A stretch of DNA of 20,661 bases from a virus (IMGVR_UViG_3300019828_000708:1-20661), one strand, 5' to 3'. Counted from the stretch's first letter, positions 1-8,944 are shown. Notes: generated by a model not told the origin, from the letters alone. Made by a program: numbers and translations.

Positions 1-2874
1 ATCATCAAATGTTTTTTTATCTATTTTTCCAAAAAACATTTCAGATTTTTGGAAATTCATACCTTTTATAGCACCTTCTACTATTTTGAAATCCTCTTTG
101 CAATATTTTGCAATATTTTGAAAAGATTTAGAATATTTCAGATATACGCTATCTTCATTCTCTTTTATGAAAATTATATAGTAGATATTATCATCTGATA
201 ATTTAATAGAATGTATTGATCTATGTTTATTTTCTATACTTTTAACAGACTCAAATTTAGCAGTTACTCTTTCACTAGGCTTTATTTCCACTTCTTCCAC
301 ATCATCAACAGGTTTCTTACCATCAGTAGGTTTATTATCACCAGGGTTTTTATCTCCATCTTTAATACCAAAATATTTTTCTATGAATATTTTCTGAGCA
401 CCTTTTTTATATAATTTGGTATCACCATCTAATAAATCATTAATAAACTTTAATAAAACCTTTCCGCCTCCTTTTAGTTTTCTACCATCACCCATATTTA
501 TAGATGTGTCTTTGTCGAATATTTTTTTATATTCATCATCCTTTATTATATCTAATATAGCCCCTTCGAATTTATCAAACATCTTATTATTTCTCCAAGG
601 CCCACTACCAGGAGTATCAGGAGATGAATTACCACTACCCATGTTTGTATATTCTCTAAACACACTATTTGATACTTTTCCACCGGATCTTCCTGATGGT
701 ATCACTAAGGTTGTATAAATTTTATATGCTTGGTTGAATAATTTAACAACTTCAATTATGTGACCGAATGGTATTTCTTTTATCTTATTTTTTGATTCCT
801 CAGCAGTTTTCTTTATATCTTCAACATCAGATTTCTCTATTATCCATCTATCATAATCCATTTCTCTTGAGAAATATTCTTTTATTTCAGTAGATGTTCT
901 ATCAACCTTTGCTTTTACAAACTCATTCATCTTCATGAAAGATTTGTAATTTGATAACTTTTCATTCTTCTCAAAATCTGTATTTATTAATTTAGTAAAT
1001 AATTTATTGAATGTCTCTAGTGGTTTTCCAATTATTCCTAAACCACCATACATATATTGTCCTTCAAATTGTAGTGAAAATTTAGCGAATCTTGAAATTT
1101 TATCAGAATATACTTGTCTTTTTCTTATATCTGATATTTCGGCCATTCCTTCAAATAACTCACCAATATCACCCATTCTATTGAACGTTTCTTTTATATC
1201 AATCATAAATAACTTTATAGCCTTCGAGTTTACGGATTTACCAGAAATATCCAGTTCTTTTGCTTTTGTTATTATGTCACCTAAAAACTCTCCATCTACT
1301 CCATTATCACTAAGAACTTTTATTTGTTTTTTTATCTTAGATAATGCTTTATTAAGTTGTTCTTCTTCCACTGAAAGTTCGGTTCTTTTTTCTAAAATAG
1401 ATTCTGAACTGAAAAAACTAAAAGATTCTTTTACTGTTGTCATACTAGGCTCACTAATTTTGACCTTTGATTTTTCTCCCTTTTTCGGTAGTTTAGGAGT
1501 TGGTGATTTTATAGAAACCACTTTCCCTTGGTTTGTTATAACATCTTCTTCAGATTGGTATTTTTTACCATAATATTCGATAGCTTCCTTTTTTGTATCA
1601 AGGATTATTGCTTTGCTAAGTATTGTATTTATATTTGTTGGTATTTGATTCTTTACCGGTGGTGTCAAAAACTCAACCCTACTACTAACATCACAACTTC
1701 CTATCTGCGTTTTGTAAAAATTATAATTTCTAGATGGCATAACTAACCACTTTCCCTTTATATTAGCATTAAACCAAGCTACTTCTTTTTCATTTAATTT
1801 AAAATCTTTGTTACTATTTATTACACTTTCTATATCTTTTAATTGAGCAAAGATATATTTAGATATTCTAACTATTATTTCTTTATTAAATGGTAAAATC
1901 TTTGGTGTTGATTTCCCTACATATCTTTTATTTGTAGTATCATATTTTGGTATATTAACTACCAATTCACCACTTTCATTTAATTCTATTAATTTTTTAG
2001 TTTTTCTATACATTATACTATTTCCAGATATTTCCAAAATAGGCCATTTTGATACTTTACTATCCGATAATAAATTATTTGTGAATTTTTTATCACTTGG
2101 TCTGAATTCATTTATAGATTTTATTATATTACTAAGAACATAATTTATACTTTTATTAGTCTTCTTATCATCCGCATCCTTTTCGGCCGTAGTTATAACA
2201 TTATTTTTATTATCTATTACTAATTTTAGATTTTTTAGAATAGATATCATTTCAGAATATTTTATTTTTGGCATTTCCACAAGGCCAGGATCTTTATCAG
2301 ATCCTTCTTCATCTCCCTCATCTTCTTTTTCTTCATCTTCTTCCTCATCAAATTCGGTTTCACCATCTTCTTCATTGAAGGTTTTAAGGAATTTTAAGAA
2401 ATCTTCCAATTGTTTTATAAGTTCTAATTTAGCTTCTTCTGATATATCATATTTTCCATCTTTTAATGATGTTTTTGATATTTTATATTCTTTAACCCAA
2501 GTTATTAAATTCTTTGTTTGTATAATTAAGTATTTTACTTTTCTACCTTCAAAAACAGAATCTCTTAAATCACCCAATAGTTGTGATAATGTGACAAATC
2601 CAATCACTTCGGTCTCTTCTGAGGCATTTTTTATAGAATCTAATAGAATAGCATTAAATTCAGCTTTTATAGCTCTAGACTTTGATCCTATCTTTATTGT
2701 ATTTGCGCCAATTTGCATTTTTCTTGATATCGAATTCAATAACCTACCAACCAGAGAGTCTCCCCAGTTTATATCATTACCCATTGGGCCACTACCCTCA
2801 CCAGACATATCAAATTTTTCAAAAATTTTATTTTCTTTGTTTAAAAATTTATCTCTACCTTTTAAAAACTTCAT
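1..2874 (-). CDS. Giant phage protein, C-terminus beyond window edge
   Basis: The reverse strand is open from the ATG at 2874 to the left edge: I checked every triplet and found no stop in 958 codons. The protein is hydrophilic and mostly helical in composition, with no signal peptide or membrane segment. It has a strongly acidic Asp/Glu tract around residues 170-197 and Gly/Ser/Pro-rich linkers near residues 745-760 and 840-855. Two short segments, GEGSGPMGNDINW near the start and MGSGNSSPDTPGSGPW near residue 750, look like related linkers. I do not recognise a family. Its size and the structural genes elsewhere in the window suggest a virion or internal ejected protein, which is inference. 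A TTAATATATA motif lies 21 bases upstream of the start. Unlike several neighbours it has no frame breaks. Confidence 0.85.
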   Translation of the reverse strand, partial: MKFLKGRDKFLNKENKIFEKFDMSGEGSGPMGNDINWGDSLVGRLLNSISRKMQIGANTIKIGSKSRAIKAEFNAILLDSIKNASEETEVIGFVTLSQLLGDLRDSVFEGRKVKYLIIQTKNLITWVKEYKISKTSLKDGKYDISEEAKLELIKQLEDFLKFLKTFNEEDGETEFDEEEDEEKEDEGDEEGSDKDPGLVEMPKIKYSEMISILKNLKLVIDNKNNVITTAEKDADDKKTNKSINYVLSNIIKSINEFRPSDKKFTNNLLSDSKVSKWPILEISGNSIMYRKTKKLIELNESGELVVNIPKYDTTNKRYVGKSTPKILPFNKEIIVRISKYIFAQLKDIESVINSNKDFKLNEKEVAWFNANIKGKWLVMPSRNYNFYKTQIGSCDVSSRVEFLTPPVKNQIPTNINTILSKAIILDTKKEAIEYYGKKYQSEEDVITNQGKVVSIKSPTPKLPKKGEKSKVKISEPSMTTVKESFSFFSSESILEKRTELSVEEEQLNKALSKIKKQIKVLSDNGVDGEFLGDIITKAKELDISGKSVNSKAIKLFMIDIKETFNRMGDIGELFEGMAEISDIRKRQVYSDKISRFAKFSLQFEGQYMYGGLGIIGKPLETFNKLFTKLINTDFEKNEKLSNYKSFMKMNEFVKAKVDRTSTEIKEYFSREMDYDRWIIEKSDVEDIKKTAEESKNKIKEIPFGHIIEVVKLFNQAYKIYTTLVIPSGRSGGKVSNSVFREYTNMGSGNSSPDTPGSGPWRNNKMFDKFEGAILDIIKDDEYKKIFDKDTSINMGDGRKLKGGGKVLLKFINDLLDGDTKLYKKGAQKIFIEKYFGIKDGDKNPGDNKPTDGKKPVDDVEEVEIKPSERVTAKFESVKSIENKHRSIHSIKLSDDNIYYIIFIKENEDSVYLKYSKSFQNIAKYCKEDFKIVEGAIKGMNFQKSEMFFGKIDKKTFDD

Positions 2875-2894
2875 ACTATTACTTTATATTTTGT

Positions 2895-3530
2895 TTATAT
2901 ATTAATATATCCTTCGACTTTATTAACCGATTCTTTTCCTATGTCTTCTAGGAATGAATTTAGTCTATCTAAAATAATAGCTGGGTTTCCATCAACCTTT
3001 CTAAAGATGTCATAATCACTTAGAATTTCTATTTTATCCAAATCTTTAAATAATTTCCAGACTTCATAGACTGGATTATCATTACAATAAAAACCACCAC
3101 CGACTGAAGTTGGAGCACCTTCTAATGAAGTTAATTTGTTATTATGACAATAAAAATCACCACCGATCGACTTTGGAGCAAACTCTAGTGAAGTTAGTTT
3201 ATTATCACTACAATAAAAACCTCCACCAACTGAAGTTGGGGAACCTTCTAATGAAGTTAAATTATTATTATGACAATAAAAATTACCACCGACTGAAGTT
3301 GGAGCACCTTCTAATGAAGTTATTTGATTATCATAACAACTAAAATCACCACTAACTTTTCTAAACTTCAGTGGAATTTTAGTTAATTCCTTCTTATATA
3401 AATAAACATCACCATCAACATCAATTGAATGGTCTTTATTTATAGTATAATTTTCGATATTATGCTTTTTACAGATGGTATGGATTTTCTCATCAGAATT
3501 AAAGTTTTCAAATATTTTTAAGTAATTCAT
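2895..3530 (-). CDS. Leucine-rich-repeat-type protein with 21-residue repeats
   Basis: This 211-aa protein has a short N-terminal region, then about five near-identical 21-residue repeats (residues about 65-155) of the form FYCxxNxLTSLEGxPTSVGG, and a C-terminal helical tail. The pattern is a degenerate leucine-rich repeat that should stack as a solenoid. Related repeat proteins occur in phages and bacteria of the Bacteroidota, often in several copies, and their function is unknown. The first ten residues, MNYLKIFENF, match the N-terminal pattern of two other proteins in this window (14167 and 14831). A TTAATATATA motif sits 9 bases upstream of the ATG. The stop codon lies inside a second copy of the motif that serves the giant gene downstream, so the two genes are tightly arranged. 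Confidence 0.85.
   Translation of the reverse strand: MNYLKIFENFNSDEKIHTICKKHNIENYTINKDHSIDVDGDVYLYKKELTKIPLKFRKVSGDFSCYDNQITSLEGAPTSVGGNFYCHNNNLTSLEGSPTSVGGGFYCSDNKLTSLEFAPKSIGGDFYCHNNKLTSLEGAPTSVGGGFYCNDNPVYEVWKLFKDLDKIEILSDYDIFRKVDGNPAIILDRLNSFLEDIGKESVNKVEGYINI
2896..2905 (-). promoter_or_regulatory. TTAATATATA motif upstream of the giant gene
   Basis: Exact match on the reverse strand, 21 bases before the ATG at 2874. It overlaps the last codons and stop of the LRR gene. The flanking sequence is palindromic. Promoter function is inferred from recurrence of the motif before many starts. Confidence 0.5.
3080..3350 (-). repeat. 63-nt tandem repeats inside the LRR gene
   Basis: About four to five imperfect units of 63 nt, with recurring stretches such as ccttctaatgaagtta and ccaccgactgaagttgg on the + strand. 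They encode the 21-residue leucine-rich repeats. The period is a multiple of three, so copies can be gained or lost without changing frame. Confidence 0.8.
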
Positions 3531-3539
3531 AAATATATT

Positions 3540-3549
3540 TATATATTAA
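3540..3549 (-). promoter_or_regulatory. TTAATATATA motif upstream of the LRR gene
   Basis: Exact match on the reverse strand, 9 bases before the ATG at 3530. It lies in the divergent interval shared with the + strand gene at 3595. Confidence 0.5.
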
Positions 3550-3594
3550 CCTCAAATACTTTGCTTTTTATATAATTTTCCGTATATTTATATT

Positions 3595-3991
3595 ATGAAA
3601 AAATATATAAAAATAAACTTACATAGAACGAACAAAAATGATGTTAAATCATTTTGTGATGAATTCGGATTAGACATTGAAGTAGTTCTTACTGATAAAA
3701 AAAGAGGACATGCTACACTTTGGTATGTAATCACAGATGATACGGTTTGGGTAGTTGCTTATACTAGAAGCTCAAATGAAAATAAAGTTTTATTTATATA
3801 TGACTCTTTCAAAGGAAAATTAGGAGAATTTGTTGATTTCAACAAGAGAAAAAAGTTATAGTATCTAATTCTCCTACAAATAAATCTAAAAAATAGAAAT
3901 TAATCTAAATGTTGATTCAATCTTAGATAAAATTAACTCAAAAGGACTAAGTTCTTTGTCAAAAGAAGAGTTAAATTTTCTAGAATCATAA
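3595..3991 (+). CDS. Small unknown protein with Bacteroidota-type C-terminal motif (two frame breaks)
   Basis: The first frame gives 88 aa and stops at 3861. Adding one A to the A6 run at 3849-3854 and one to the A6 run at 3888-3893 restores a continuous 132-aa protein ending at 3991. The N-terminal part (residues 1-85) is a small mixed alpha/beta region with several Trp and Tyr residues that I do not recognise. The recovered C-terminus reads VDSILDKINSKGLSSLSKEE, a helical motif common at the C-termini of Bacteroidota proteins such as rhomboid-family members. That the tail makes sense only after both corrections argues that the breaks are sequence errors or very recent. A clear terminator follows at 4014. 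Confidence 0.65.
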
Positions 3992-4013
3992 TAAAATAAA
4001 AAATATATATCTT

Positions 4014-4043
4014 AAAAAACCGAGTTTAATACTCGGTTTTTTT
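4014..4043 (+). terminator. Rho-independent terminator
   Basis: A hairpin with stem ACCGAGT/ACTCGGT around the loop TTAAT, preceded by an A run and followed by a T run. It closes the 3595 gene and could work on both strands. Confidence 0.85.
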
Positions 4044-4102
4044 ATTTTATTTCCTAAATTTTTAAAAAATCCAACTTATTGAATAAAATTATAATTATTT
4101 TG

Positions 4103-4111
4103 TAATATATA
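4103..4111 (+). promoter_or_regulatory. Variant promoter-like motif TAATATATA
   Basis: Context TGTAATATATA, differing from the consensus at one base, 25 bases before the ATG at 4137 and downstream of the terminator at 4014. Confidence 0.35.
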
Positions 4112-4136
4112 AAATTATAAATTAATAAGTTGAATC

Positions 4137-4433
4137 ATGAATACTATCTTAGAACTTAAATACAAAGGAAAGACTTATACTTCAGACTCTCAAATTTTTT
4201 CAATATTAAAAGAAAACGAATTTTATTGGTTAATAGATTCGGAAGTATCAGACTCTAAAATAGAGATATCAAATAATACTATAATATGGCATGATGGAAA
4301 ATTCCTATCCGGATATTGGGAATATGGAATTTTTAAAAATGGTGAATTTCACGGCAATTGGCAAAATGGAATTTTCGAAAACGGACTGTTTAAAGGAGAA
4401 TGGGTTAGTGGAATAAACCTAATAAAAAAATAA
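4137..4433 (+). CDS. Small MORN-like repeat protein
   Basis: A 98-aa protein. Residues 1-55 are unassigned. Residues about 58-92 carry short repeats of aromatic-Gly-Asn type: GYWEYGIFKNGEF, HGNWQNGIFENGLF, KGEW. These resemble MORN (membrane occupation and recognition nexus) repeats or the related W-x-N-G hairpins, which form short beta-hairpin stacks. Such small proteins occur in Bacteroidota phages with unknown role. The start follows a TAATATATA element and has no Shine-Dalgarno site, as expected for Bacteroidota-type translation. The next gene begins 8 bases after the stop, so the two are probably cotranscribed. Confidence 0.75.
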   Translation: MNTILELKYKGKTYTSDSQIFSILKENEFYWLIDSEVSDSKIEISNNTIIWHDGKFLSGYWEYGIFKNGEFHGNWQNGIFENGLFKGEWVSGINLIKK

Positions 4434-4441
4434 TCAATACT

Positions 4442-4831
4442 ATGAGAAGGAAAAAGATGTTATTAAAGAAGGAAGAATTATATGCTACCAACAAAATAAT
4501 TATCAGTGAGCTAAATGGTGGCTTATACTTTGAAATAGGACAAGAGACAACTGATGATATTGCGGAGGCGGTTTCTATACTTATGTCCAAGCAAATTGAC
4601 GAAGATGATCCAATATGGAAAAAAGAAATAAAAAACTTAGATATTGTTATAGCCCCAGAGAAAAGCTTATTTTGGTTATCTGGTGGATATAAAGAATGGA
4701 ACAGCTTAGCTAATTATAATAGCCCCTGGGGTGAGTGTTTTTTAGACTTTCAAGAAGAATTTGGTCTATCAGTATTAAATTGTGTTAGGGGGTTCAAAGA
4801 ACCTAAAAGAAATAAGAGACTTTTTTATTAA
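4442..4831 (+). CDS. Unknown 129-aa protein
   Basis: The ORF is open from 4442. An internal ATG at 4457 (giving MLLKKEELYATN) is an alternative start that would remove a short basic leader. The protein is soluble, with an acidic middle (residues 40-65) and an aromatic-rich second half (KSLFWLSGGYKEWNSLANY, then SPWGECFLDF). I recognise no family. It follows the MORN-like gene closely on the same strand. Confidence 0.6.
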   Translation: MRRKKMLLKKEELYATNKIIISELNGGLYFEIGQETTDDIAEAVSILMSKQIDEDDPIWKKEIKNLDIVIAPEKSLFWLSGGYKEWNSLANYNSPWGECFLDFQEEFGLSVLNCVRGFKEPKRNKRLFY

Positions 4832-4892
4832 ATATCTTAACCTAGCAACAATGTATGATTTTGCACTTAGTAGAAACCTAGTATATTAGATT

Positions 4893-4902
4893 TTAATATA
4901 TA
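4893..4902 (+). promoter_or_regulatory. TTAATATATA motif upstream of the 4909 gene
   Basis: Exact match ending 6 bases before the ATG at 4909. Such a short gap would give a nearly leaderless transcript if the motif is a promoter. Confidence 0.5.
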
Positions 4903-4908
4903 TAATTC

Positions 4909-6304
4909 ATGGTAGCTAATTTTTTTGATATAGACTCATTAATAAGGGTAGACAATAATGTTTGGATAGTATCCAAGGATAAACCCTCTATACCTATATT
5001 AAAAAATAACAAAAATCTGAATTTAATTTATAAAAAAGGGCATATATAGAAAATATGATAGCCAATTAAATATAAATGGGACTAAGTATTGGTTACCAGA
5101 GAACCTATTTGATGAAATCAAGATAAAGTGTAAAAACTTTAGGTGTGATATTTCCAATTTATCATTTTCTATGCAAGAGTTTACTAATGATGCGATAATA
5201 AAAAATTTAGATTATGAAATTTTATATGATAACTTTAAACATCTAAAAAATAAATCAGATCATATCTATATAATATGTTCTAAAAAAGGCAAAAGAAGTT
5301 ATAGGTCTATAATAGAGAAGTTGGAAGAGAAATTTAATGATATTGGACTAAAGGTGGAAAAATATTACTTTCTTTCTAAAACATTTTATAATAGAGGACA
5401 AGATGAAATGGCTCATAAAAAAACTAGATTAATACTACAACACTTGGTTGGTCTAAAAACTGATGATAAAATGTTTACTAATGAGGAAATAAATAAATAT
5501 GATACAATATCATATTATGATGATGATGAAAAAACATTATCGATGATGAAAGATTCAAATAATTTGTTTTCTGTATTACTCGATAACTCAGATGATATTG
5601 TAAAAGATAATATTAGAAATACAATAAAGACTAGTGATAACAAAATTATAATAAGAAGAGTTACACATAATAAAGTAAATATATTCGATGATAATGAAGT
5701 TAAAATAGAATTTAGTCACATAAAGAAAACATTCGAAAGTTTTAATTATTCTATATTGGAGGATTTTACCGAAGATGAAAACTTAGAAAGTGATATAGAA
5801 GATTGTTTTTCTTATATTAAAGATAGAGGTGGTTATGTTAAAGTTGACTCTGTTAACGGTGTAGTAGGAGTTAGAATATCTGTCGATAGCCTATTAAAAG
5901 CTAATCATGAAACAAAATTATCAAAATATAACGCAAGATATAGACCAGTAATAGAGGGTGATCAAATTGTTGAAGAAATAGTAGATGGTATATCAAAATG
6001 TGTTGGAGTTTATGGGTTAGAAATATCAACTGCTCAAATTACTTGGGTACAAGCTGGAGAATGGGTTAGAAAGATGGGATATAAACCGGCATCCACAGCA
6101 AAGCCTTCTGCATGTCTACTAACTCATCGATTATGTCATCTAGGCCGCGGAGGTCCTGGGTTCTTAGAAAAGGGATTCAAAGAAGGTGCTAAAGACGGTA
6201 ACATTGACCCAATAGAGAAAGGGGCATATTCCATTGAGTCTATAAATAAGATTCTATTGGAGAAAGGCGATAGAGTCAGAACTATTAAAATCTACTTTAA
6301 GTAA
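4909..6304 (+). CDS. Unknown 464-aa phage protein (one frame break)
   Basis: The first frame runs from ATG 4909 to a stop at 5047. Removing one A from the A6 run at 5032-5037 joins it to the long downstream frame, giving IYKKGIYRKYDSQLNINGT across the junction and a whole protein of 464 aa. The N-terminal 90 residues form a small domain (DNNVWIVSKDKPSIPILK, then TKYWLPENLF). Residues about 110-250 contain CSKKGKRSYRSIIEKLEEKF and DTISYYDDDEKTL, which weakly recall the last motif of HAD-like proteins, but no catalytic DxD is present. The C-terminal 120 residues are Gly-rich and better conserved in feel (GRGGPGFLEKGFKEGAKDGN). Function is unknown. It converges with the next gene, and the two stop codons abut at 6302-6307. 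Confidence 0.7.
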
Positions 6305-6919
6305 TTATTTCTTCTTATCATCGCTATTTAACATAGCATTTTTTATCAAATCATTCAATTTTCTATTATCCATAACATCACCTTCTGTGTTTTCTTCTTC
6401 ATCAGATCCGACTGGTTCTTGATTAATTTCTTCATATCCCAAATCATTTCTTAGATTCTTATAGAATTTTTCTAATTCTGTTCTTTGCCCGGATAAGAAT
6501 TTTGAGTTTTCTCTTATTTGACCAATTGTTTGGTTGACTACTTCGTGCATTCTTGCTGAGTTATCACCATTATCAACTTGTCTTAGTTGGTTTAAGAAGT
6601 TCTTCCTTGTCATTTTTGCTAAAAATAGAGCCTCAGCATACACCATAGCATCTTCTTTCATCTTATTTATGATATATGGGTGTTCTTTTAATTTGGGAAC
6701 ATCACCTAAATATAAGTCAACTAGTGACTCTAAAACTTCGGTTGATTTGTGTGAAGATACTGTTAAATCTGCGTCATAATCATACAATTCAATAGATCCA
6801 AGGTCTGGTAAATGTTCTGATTTAGCTAGGTGTTTTGATATATCAAAATCTTTATTTTCTGATTGAATTTGATCAAATTCGTCTTGTATCCTATCCTTTT
6901 CCTTTTGTATTTTGGACAT
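6305..6919 (-). CDS. Coiled-coil protein beside the terminase, possible small terminase subunit
   Basis: A 204-aa charged, mostly helical protein with no membrane segment. Residues 1-30 and 115-165 look like coiled coil, and residues 165-190 are acidic. It is transcribed divergently from the large terminase and its start lies 43 bases from the terminase start. In T4-like phages the small subunit (gp16), which recognises DNA and stimulates the motor, lies next to gp17. Position, size and helical make-up fit that role, but I see no diagnostic motif and the opposite orientation is unusual, so the assignment is tentative. Confidence 0.5.
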   Translation of the reverse strand: MSKIQKEKDRIQDEFDQIQSENKDFDISKHLAKSEHLPDLGSIELYDYDADLTVSSHKSTEVLESLVDLYLGDVPKLKEHPYIINKMKEDAMVYAEALFLAKMTRKNFLNQLRQVDNGDNSARMHEVVNQTIGQIRENSKFLSGQRTELEKFYKNLRNDLGYEEINQEPVGSDEEENTEGDVMDNRKLNDLIKNAMLNSDDKKK

Positions 6920-6962
6920 AGAGGTGGTTTTTTACAATATATATAAAAAGTTTTATTCTTTC

Positions 6963-7481
6963 ATGACTAATAACAAAAATAAAAATCAAATGATATTCAC
7001 CACCAAGTTGGTTGAATCTGTAACACAGGATATACATGATGCTATTCCAGTTAAGAGGTTCAGAAACCCTTGGATGAAAAGTGAAGTCGGTATAAGAAGA
7101 TCTGGTGTTGTTTTTCGAATGAGTGATGAGGAACAGGCTGAGTATGTCAAGTGTGCGTTAGATATAAATTATTTTACTGAGAAATATTGTAAAGTTAAAA
7201 CAGATGATGGGTCAATAGGTAATATAAAATTAAGGGATTACCAATCTGATATAATGAATTCATTTGTAAAGAATAGATTCAATATATTAATGGCAAGTAG
7301 GCAAGTTGGAAAATGTTTTTTTTTCAATACAATTATATCCGTTGAAACCAATAATCAGCAATATGAAACTAGAATAGGAATTCTTTATTATTCAATGGTT
7401 TCAAAGGAAAGAAATTTAACTATTTTAGAGAAAATTAAAATAAAATTATATGATTTATTATTCATTTTAGAAAAACATTAA
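6963..7481 (+). CDS. Large terminase N-terminal part plus split-intein N fragment
   Basis: The ATG at 6963 (MTNNKNKNQMIF) is preferred over the upstream ATG at 6912, which overlaps the start of the divergent gene. Residues 1-117 are the N-terminal part of a gp17-like packaging ATPase, with LRDYQSDIMNSFVKNRFNIL followed by the Walker A beginning MASRQVGK. The normal next residue, Thr, is replaced by Cys at 7314, which opens an intein: CFFFNTIISVET is block A. The intein fragment runs 55 residues and ends at a stop at 7479-7481. The missing Thr and the rest of the ATPase are on the separate gene at 8540, so the active motor should need protein trans-splicing. An AATATATATA element lies 17 bases upstream. 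Confidence 0.85.
   Translation: MTNNKNKNQMIFTTKLVESVTQDIHDAIPVKRFRNPWMKSEVGIRRSGVVFRMSDEEQAEYVKCALDINYFTEKYCKVKTDDGSIGNIKLRDYQSDIMNSFVKNRFNILMASRQVGKCFFFNTIISVETNNQQYETRIGILYYSMVSKERNLTILEKIKIKLYDLLFILEKH
7314..7478 (+). other. Split intein N fragment (IntN, 55 aa)
   Basis: It begins with the nucleophile Cys directly after the extein residues GK of Walker A and carries block A (CFFFNTIISVE). A helical segment follows, KERNLTILEKIKIKLYDLL. Block B is absent and lies on the C fragment, so the split is unusually close to the N-terminus, as in the AceL-TerL and VidaL inteins rather than canonical split inteins. A T9 run encodes the Phe residues but the frame is kept. Confidence 0.8.
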
Positions 7482-7508
7482 CCGACTTGAAAGGAAGCCA
7501 TAATTTTT

Positions 7509-7518
7509 TTAATATATA
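7509..7518 (+). promoter_or_regulatory. TTAATATATA motif upstream of the homing endonuclease
   Basis: Exact match ending 4 bases before the ATG at 7523, in the 41-base gap after the intein N fragment. It suggests the endonuclease is expressed as its own gene. Confidence 0.5.
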
Positions 7519-7522
7519 GGTT

Positions 7523-8502
7523 ATGAAAATTAAAATAAACGACAATACTGATACAGTCACATGTAGAATATGTGGAGAACAGTGTAAAAGAATATATGGT
7601 AAGCATTTAAAATTTAAACATTATAATATGACCACAAAGGAATATAAAAAAATGTTTATTGGTGCCCCAATAATGGCTTTATCTGATAAAAAGAATACTA
7701 CAAAAAATTCCGGAAAGCATATGAAACAAGAAAAATATAAAAAAATGTTTTCAGAAAAAATGAAAGGAAATAAAAATCCAAACCATAAAAGTAAAACAAC
7801 TAAATTAGAAAGGAAATCAAGAAGTCCATTTTCTAAAGATTTCATTAAATATGTTGATATTGAGAATAAAAAAGAACACATAAGTTTATTTGTAAAAGAA
7901 TCTATAAAAGATAGAGTCTCTGATACCACATTACAATACTATTTAGATAGAGGGTACTCTTTGGGTGAATCTGAGATTCTATTAAAAAATAGACAAACAA
8001 CATTTTCTATGGGTATATGTATTGAGAAATATGGAGAAAAGGAGGGCAAAAAAAAGGTGGATTGATAGACAAGAAAAATGGACTAAATAATTATAAAAAA
8101 GTTAATTATAGCCAAATAAGCCAAGAAATGTTCATAAGTATGTATAATGAATTATTAAATATAGGATTTAATGATAAAGTTTTTTTCGCAAAATTAGATA
8201 AAGATAATAATATTCATAATACCAATAAGAATTATGAATATAGATTAAGATTAAAAGATTCTTATATCTTGCCTGATTTTTATATACCATCATTAATGTT
8301 GATAATTGAATTTGATGGAACTTACTATCACAGGAATAATAAAGAAAATAAAAAAAGAGAAATTAATAGAGATAAAAATATTAAAGAATCTGGTTATTCA
8401 GTATTACATATATCAGAAAAGGAATATAATAATAATAAGGAATTATGTGTTTTAAAAACAATAAATTATATTTTAAAAATTAATAAATCAAAAAATGCTT
8501 AG
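7523..8502 (+). CDS. Free-standing Vsr-like (EDxHD) homing endonuclease between the terminase halves (two frame breaks)
   Basis: The N-terminal part has a MucR/Ros-like zinc-finger pattern, CRICGEQC...HLKFKH, followed by MTTKEYKKMF. A NUMOD3-like DNA-binding segment around GNKNPNHKSKTT comes next. The C-terminal part is Vsr/EDxHD nuclease-like: LPDFYIPSLMLIIEFDGTYY, then H, RD and GYSVLHISEKEY. Frame changes occur at the A8 run at 8048-8055 and again near 8085. Repairing both gives about 325 aa, with RWIDRQEKWT across the join. The gene lies exactly between the two split-intein genes, the arrangement described as fractured genes in phage metagenomes. Such nucleases cut alleles lacking the insertion and spread it. 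The frame breaks could be assembly errors or decay, since nuclease activity is dispensable. Confidence 0.75.
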
Positions 8503-8539
8503 AATTTTTAAAAGGTGTTTAATTTATTTAATTAAAAAA

Positions 8540-8944
8540 ATGATTGAATTTATTGAATTATATGAATATAAAAAAATCTCATTAGATGAGTGTGATATAA
8601 ATAAAAAAATATTAAACTCAATATCTCTTATGGATTTAAAGGTAGAGACTGATACAGGATATGAAACATCATCTAATATACACATAACACAACCATTTAA
8701 ACACTATAATATTGAAACGGTTGATGGTTATGAAATAATATGTGCTGATAATCATATATTATTTGATGAGGAATTCAATGAAGTATTTACAAAGGATTTA
8801 AAAATAGGAGATTTAATTAAAACAAAAAATGGCAACAGTGTTATCAAGAGTATTTATATAGACACACATAAGTCATCCATGTTTGACCTAACAATAGACC
8901 ATCCAAACCACAGGTTCTATACAAATGGTATACTTTCACATAAT
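8540..8944 (+). other. Split intein C fragment (IntC, 135 aa)
   Basis: It carries a block B-like segment, VDGYEIICADNHILF, with the conserved His but ADNH in place of TxxH. Next come LKIGDLIKT, block F (MFDLTIDHPNHRFYTNGIL) and block G ending SHN. The C-extein then starts with Thr, a valid splicing nucleophile. These are all the residues expected for a functional trans-splicing C fragment. Confidence 0.85.

Noticed and set aside
223-2951. Several + strand ORFs of 60-190 aa over the left region
   Set aside because: They lie opposite a continuous 958-codon reverse frame and have low-complexity Phe/Ile/Ser-rich translations typical of antisense AT-rich coding DNA.
3110-3343. A + strand ORF of repeats over the LRR gene
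   Set aside because: It is the antisense shadow of 63-nt repeats; the reverse-strand frame gives the recognisable LTSLEG repeat protein and has the promoter-like motif.
3080-3350. Regular repeats as a CRISPR array
   Set aside because: The repeats are contiguous 63-nt coding units without unique spacers and translate to conserved leucine-rich repeats.
7314-7330. Frameshift at the T9 run in the intein N fragment
   Set aside because: The frame through the run gives a good block A (CFFFNTIISVE), so no correction is needed; a three-base length difference cannot be excluded.
7482-8539. A group I or group II intron interrupting the terminase
   Set aside because: Both junctions show intein residues (Cys at the start, SHN|T at the end) in frame with the exteins, and no intron core elements were noticed.
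8495-8539. Upstream ATG at 8495 as the start of the intein C fragment gene
   Set aside because: It overlaps the endonuclease stop and adds a basic segment not needed by the intein; ATG 8540 is preferred, though the earlier start is possible.
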